Below the pieces are notes generated by a model that ran no database searches, was not told the origin of the DNA, and saw nothing but the letters and a program-made list of their open reading frames with translations. Positions 35,466-38,168 of a stretch of 38,168 nt of DNA are shown piece by piece. The position numbers were made by a program, and so were the translations under genes. Positions within the stretch are counted from its first letter, which is position 1; every line of letters begins with the position of its first letter. Location of the stretch: NCBI GenBank assembly GCA_035499655.1, contig DATJYL010000150.1:1-38168 (forward strand). The letters are read 5' to 3'. This stretch comes from Pirellulales bacterium. Lineage in GTDB: Bacteria; Planctomycetota; Planctomycetia; Pirellulales; JADZDJ01.

Positions 35466-36605
35466 CTACCGTTCTCGGGCCAGATTCAAAAACAAATCGT
35501 AACGGGATTTCATTTCTTTCAGGCTGTCGCCGCCGAATTTATCGATCAGGGCCGCGGCCACCTCGAACGCCACCACGTTTTCCACAATCACGCTGGCGGC
35601 GGCCACGGCGCATACGTCGCTGCGTTCGTAGGCGGCGCTTTCGGGCTGGTGCGTTTTCAAATTCACCGATTCCAACGGCTTGCGGAGTGTGCTGATGGGT
35701 TTTTTGGCGGCCCGCACAATCAGCGGCTGGCCGTTGGTCATGCCGGCTTCCAGTCCGCCGGCGTTGTTCGTGGGGCGCACAAAGCCGAGGTTGGGGGTGT
35801 TGCGCTGCGATTCGTCGAATTGAATGGGATCGTGGACTTTGGAGCCGCGGCGACGGGCGGCTTCGAACCCCAGGCCAATTTCCACGCCTTTGATGGCCTG
35901 AATGGACATCACAGCCTGGGCCAAGCGGCCGTCGAGCTTGCGATCCCACTGCGTGTGGCTCCCCAGGCCAAACGGCAGGCCTTCCACGCGGACTTCGAGA
36001 ATGCCGCCCAGCGTGTCGCCATCTTTGCCGGCGGCGTCGATCAGTTGCTTGAACTGTGCGTCCTGCTGCGGATTGAGCGAGTAAATTTCGCTTTGATCGC
36101 GCAGCTGCTTATGCTTTGTGATGTCGCCGGGTTGCGGTTCGATTTTCATGCCGCCCAGTTCGACCACGTAGCCGAGCACTTCAATGTCGAATTGCGCCAG
36201 CAGTTGCCTGGCCAATGCCCCGGCCGCCACACGCACGGTGGTTTCACGGGCGCTGGCCCGTTCCAACACGCTGCGGATGGAGCCGAGGTATTTGATGGCG
36301 CCGGTCAGGTCGGCGTGGCCGGGGCGCGGGCGGTCCAAATCTTCCAGCCGTTCGAGTTTGTAATCTTTGTTGACGACCTCAAGCGCGATGGGGCTGCCGA
36401 GCGTGACGTTTTGCCAAATGCCGGTCAGGATTTCGACGGTGTCGGTTTCGATGCGCTGCCGCCCGCCACGGCCGTAACCACCCTGACGACGGCGCAGCTC
36501 CACGTCGATGGGAGCGGTGTCGATGGTCAGACCGGCGGGAAAGCCATCGATCAAAGCCACAATGGCTTTGCCGTGCGATTCACCGGCGGTGAGGTAACGC
36601 AACAT
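35466..36605 (-). CDS. aroC: Chorismate synthase
   Basis: Converts EPSP to chorismate with reduced FMN, the last shikimate-pathway step. It is 379 residues, a normal length. The N-terminal LTAGESHGKAI, the GGYGRGGRQRIETDTVEI block, RPGHADLTG, the RASARETTVRVAAG FMN segment, and the C-terminal NNAGGLEAGMTNGQP block are all present. The frame is open further upstream to 36746, but the family start is the ATG at 36605, whose N-terminus MLRYLTAGESHG is canonical; there is no clear Shine-Dalgarno. The purC stop is 131 bases upstream on the same strand, so cotranscription is possible. Confidence 0.97.
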   Translation of the reverse strand: MLRYLTAGESHGKAIVALIDGFPAGLTIDTAPIDVELRRRQGGYGRGGRQRIETDTVEILTGIWQNVTLGSPIALEVVNKDYKLERLEDLDRPRPGHADLTGAIKYLGSIRSVLERASARETTVRVAAGALARQLLAQFDIEVLGYVVELGGMKIEPQPGDITKHKQLRDQSEIYSLNPQQDAQFKQLIDAAGKDGDTLGGILEVRVEGLPFGLGSHTQWDRKLDGRLAQAVMSIQAIKGVEIGLGFEAARRRGSKVHDPIQFDESQRNTPNLGFVRPTNNAGGLEAGMTNGQPLIVRAAKKPISTLRKPLESVNLKTHQPESAAYERSDVCAVAAASVIVENVVAFEVAAALIDKFGGDSLKEMKSRYDLFLNLARER

Positions 36606-36736
36606 GTGGCCTGGGAAGGGGTTGGGAATTTCGATTGGGAAGCAACGGCGCGCAGCACCAGCGCCGAACCTCTCAATTGTACTTGGATGCCGAAGACGAA
36701 GGTAGGCAGATTTCTGCGATGCTAGGACGCTTGCAC

Positions 36737-37636
36737 TTATGCCCACGCGAATTTCTGGCCGGTCAGTTGCTCGTAAGCCTCGATGTATTTTTCGCGCGTG
36801 CGGGCGACAACATCATCGGGCAGCGGCGGCGGCGGGCTGTTTTTGTCCCAGGCGGTGGTTTCCAGCCAATCGCGGACAAATTGCTTGTCGAACGAGGCCT
36901 GCCCCTGGCCGGGATGATATTGATCGGCGGGCCAAAAGCGGGAACTGTCGGGCGTCAGGACTTCGTCAATGAGAATAGTTTCACCGCCGACACGGCCCCA
37001 TTCGAACTTGGTGTCGGCAATGATGATGCCGCGCCGGCGTGCCAGTTCCGCACCACGGCGATAAATGGAAACACTGCGGTGGCGCAGTTCGTCGGCGGTT
37101 TCTCGCCCGACGATTTCCACCATTTGCTCAAACGAAATGTTGATGTCGTGCCCCGTTTCTTCTTTGGTGGCCGGCGTAAAAATCGGCTCGGGAAGTTGGT
37201 CGCTTTCCTTCAGGCCGCCGGGCAAGCGAATGCCGCACACCGAGCTGGTTTTTTGATATTCTTTCCAGCCGGAGCCGGACAGGTAGCCCCGGACCACGCA
37301 CTCGATGGGAACCACATCGGTTTTGCGGCAGAGCATACTGCGGCCGGCCAGCGGCTCGGGATCAACGCCGGCCGGAAGGCCGAAATCGTCGACATTCATG
37401 GAAAGCAGATGATGCGTTTCCCCCAGTTGTCCAAACCAGAAGGCGCTAATTTGCGTCAGCACGCGCCCCTTGTCGGGAATGCCGGTAGGCAAAACCCAAT
37501 CGAACGCACTGATGCGGTCAGTGCTGACCAGCAGCAGGCGGTCGCCCAAATCGTAGCAATCGCGCACTTTGCCGCGGCGGACGGGCCAGCCGGGGATGTT
37601 CGTTTCCAACAGCGGCGGGGAGAAGGTCGTAGGCAT
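36737..37636 (-). CDS. purC: SAICAR synthase
   Basis: Phosphoribosylaminoimidazole-succinocarboxamide synthase: ATP-dependent joining of CAIR and aspartate in purine synthesis. The 299 residues match the longer bacterial form. Seen are [20 protein letters not shown] (ATP site), [15 protein letters not shown], the SGSGWKEYQ loop, DTKFEWG, and [17 protein letters not shown] near the C-terminus. The ATG at 37636 gives a family-normal start. It is divergent from the partial gene at the window end. Confidence 0.97.
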   Translation of the reverse strand: MPTTFSPPLLETNIPGWPVRRGKVRDCYDLGDRLLLVSTDRISAFDWVLPTGIPDKGRVLTQISAFWFGQLGETHHLLSMNVDDFGLPAGVDPEPLAGRSMLCRKTDVVPIECVVRGYLSGSGWKEYQKTSSVCGIRLPGGLKESDQLPEPIFTPATKEETGHDINISFEQMVEIVGRETADELRHRSVSIYRRGAELARRRGIIIADTKFEWGRVGGETILIDEVLTPDSSRFWPADQYHPGQGQASFDKQFVRDWLETTAWDKNSPPPPLPDDVVARTREKYIEAYEQLTGQKFAWA

Positions 37637-37960
37637 GAGATGTTGTGAATTAAGAAATCATGTACAACAGGGGTGAACGATTCGCGGAACGGCGATCTGT
37701 CAACGATGGCAAGGCGAAAACGTTGGAGTGGCTGACCGATCGCTGGCAGCGGCGTGTTGTGTTCGAAACTCGTTGCTGACGCCTGAATATACCAATCTGC
37801 CCGGCGGCCGGGTAGGACTCGGTTGATGTCGCGGCATTGTGGATGTTACATTGGAGAAGTTCGCGGCCGACGTTCGCGGCGAGAATCTCCTTTCGCCGCT
37901 GATTCGCCTTTGACTTTATTTCGCCCCCTCTTCTGATTCTTCTCATTTGCGATACACGCC
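37637..37960. other. Divergent intergenic region
   Basis: 324 bases between purC (minus) and the partial plus-strand gene. I see no gene, no RNA fold of a known class and no strong promoter pair. A lone TTGACT at 37910-37915 has no acceptable -10 partner. Both promoters should lie here. Confidence 0.5.
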
Positions 37961-38168
37961 ATGGGCCAGATACGATTCCTGGTTCCGCAGCCCAATCGCG
38001 TGTCGCCGCAGGCTATTCAAACAGCCCATATTTGCGGACGAGATCGCTTGCCCTTTATTTGCCGCGTAACCGCCGGCACCAGCGGCGAATTGACGGTCGA
38101 GCGCGACGAAGACGAATCGGGCACTTTCAACATTTTATGGCCTGTAGCCGAGCGTGGCGGCATGCTGC
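37961..38168 (+). CDS. Partial hypothetical gene, cut by window end
   Basis: An open frame from ATG 37961 runs to the last base, giving 69 residues so far (MGQIRFLVPQPNRVSPQAIQ...). It has no signal peptide. The mix of short beta-like segments, two Cys (ICG, ICR) and an acidic patch (ERDEDESG) is soluble and protein-like, and the frame has good codon use. I do not recognise the family. No Shine-Dalgarno is seen before the ATG. Confidence 0.65.
   Translation, partial: MGQIRFLVPQPNRVSPQAIQTAHICGRDRLPFICRVTAGTSGELTVERDEDESGTFNILWPVAERGGML

Noticed and set aside
35454-36725. A 423-residue plus-strand open frame opposite aroC
   Set aside because: It is the antisense shadow of an unmistakable chorismate synthase; its protein has no family character.
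36635-37648. A 337-residue plus-strand open frame opposite purC
   Set aside because: Shadow of purC; purC motifs on the minus strand are complete.

Overview
The window reads as chromosomal DNA of a planctomycete, probably from the Pirellula / Lacipirellula side of the phylum. This is inferred, not proven. The signs are housekeeping genes scattered singly on both strands, many secreted or membrane proteins with no recognisable family, a glycoside hydrolase family 2 enzyme carrying a PA14 domain, a CPXCG cysteine-rich mini-protein, a fused ResB-CcsA cytochrome c assembly protein, and intergenic spaces full of short dispersed repeats. I see no rRNA, tRNA, CRISPR array, transposase, phage gene or defence cassette.

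Layout. 1-3.2 kb: argG and a double ABC-2 permease. 3.2-5.4 kb: a small exported protein and an HD phosphohydrolase on the minus strand. 5.4-12.3 kb: secreted or membrane proteins (a 669-residue exported protein, an exported alpha/beta-hydrolase esterase, a small two-helix membrane protein, a proline/glutamine-rich lipoprotein and a one-helix basic protein). 12.4-17.2 kb: a large exported GH2 enzyme, the CPXCG protein and surE, all minus. 17.5-18.5 kb: two unknown small genes. 18.7-25.5 kb: guaA, an MFS-acyltransferase fusion, a HAD hydrolase and ilvD, with repeats in nearly every gap and one inside guaA. 25.7-28.7 kb: a compact unit with a promoter-like site, a small exported protein, a membrane-tethered helix-turn-helix protein, an OmpA-like lipoprotein and a clear terminator. 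28.7-33.9 kb: a duplicated-domain lipoprotein and the ResB-PDZ-CcsA fusion. 34-37.6 kb: an AsmA-like envelope protein, aroC and purC on the minus strand. 37.96 kb to the end: the start of a further plus-strand gene.

Recognised metabolism covers arginine (argG), purines (guaA, purC), the shikimate pathway (aroC), branched-chain amino acids (ilvD) and nucleotide housekeeping (surE, HD protein). The envelope theme is strong: lipid or lysolipid handling, cytochrome c maturation, exported hydrolases and lipoproteins. The two items I would follow first are the HTH-linker-TM protein next to a peptidoglycan-binding OmpA lipoprotein, which could be a DNA-to-envelope tether, and the cluster of dispersed palindromic repeats around guaA, one of which lies in frame inside the coding sequence.
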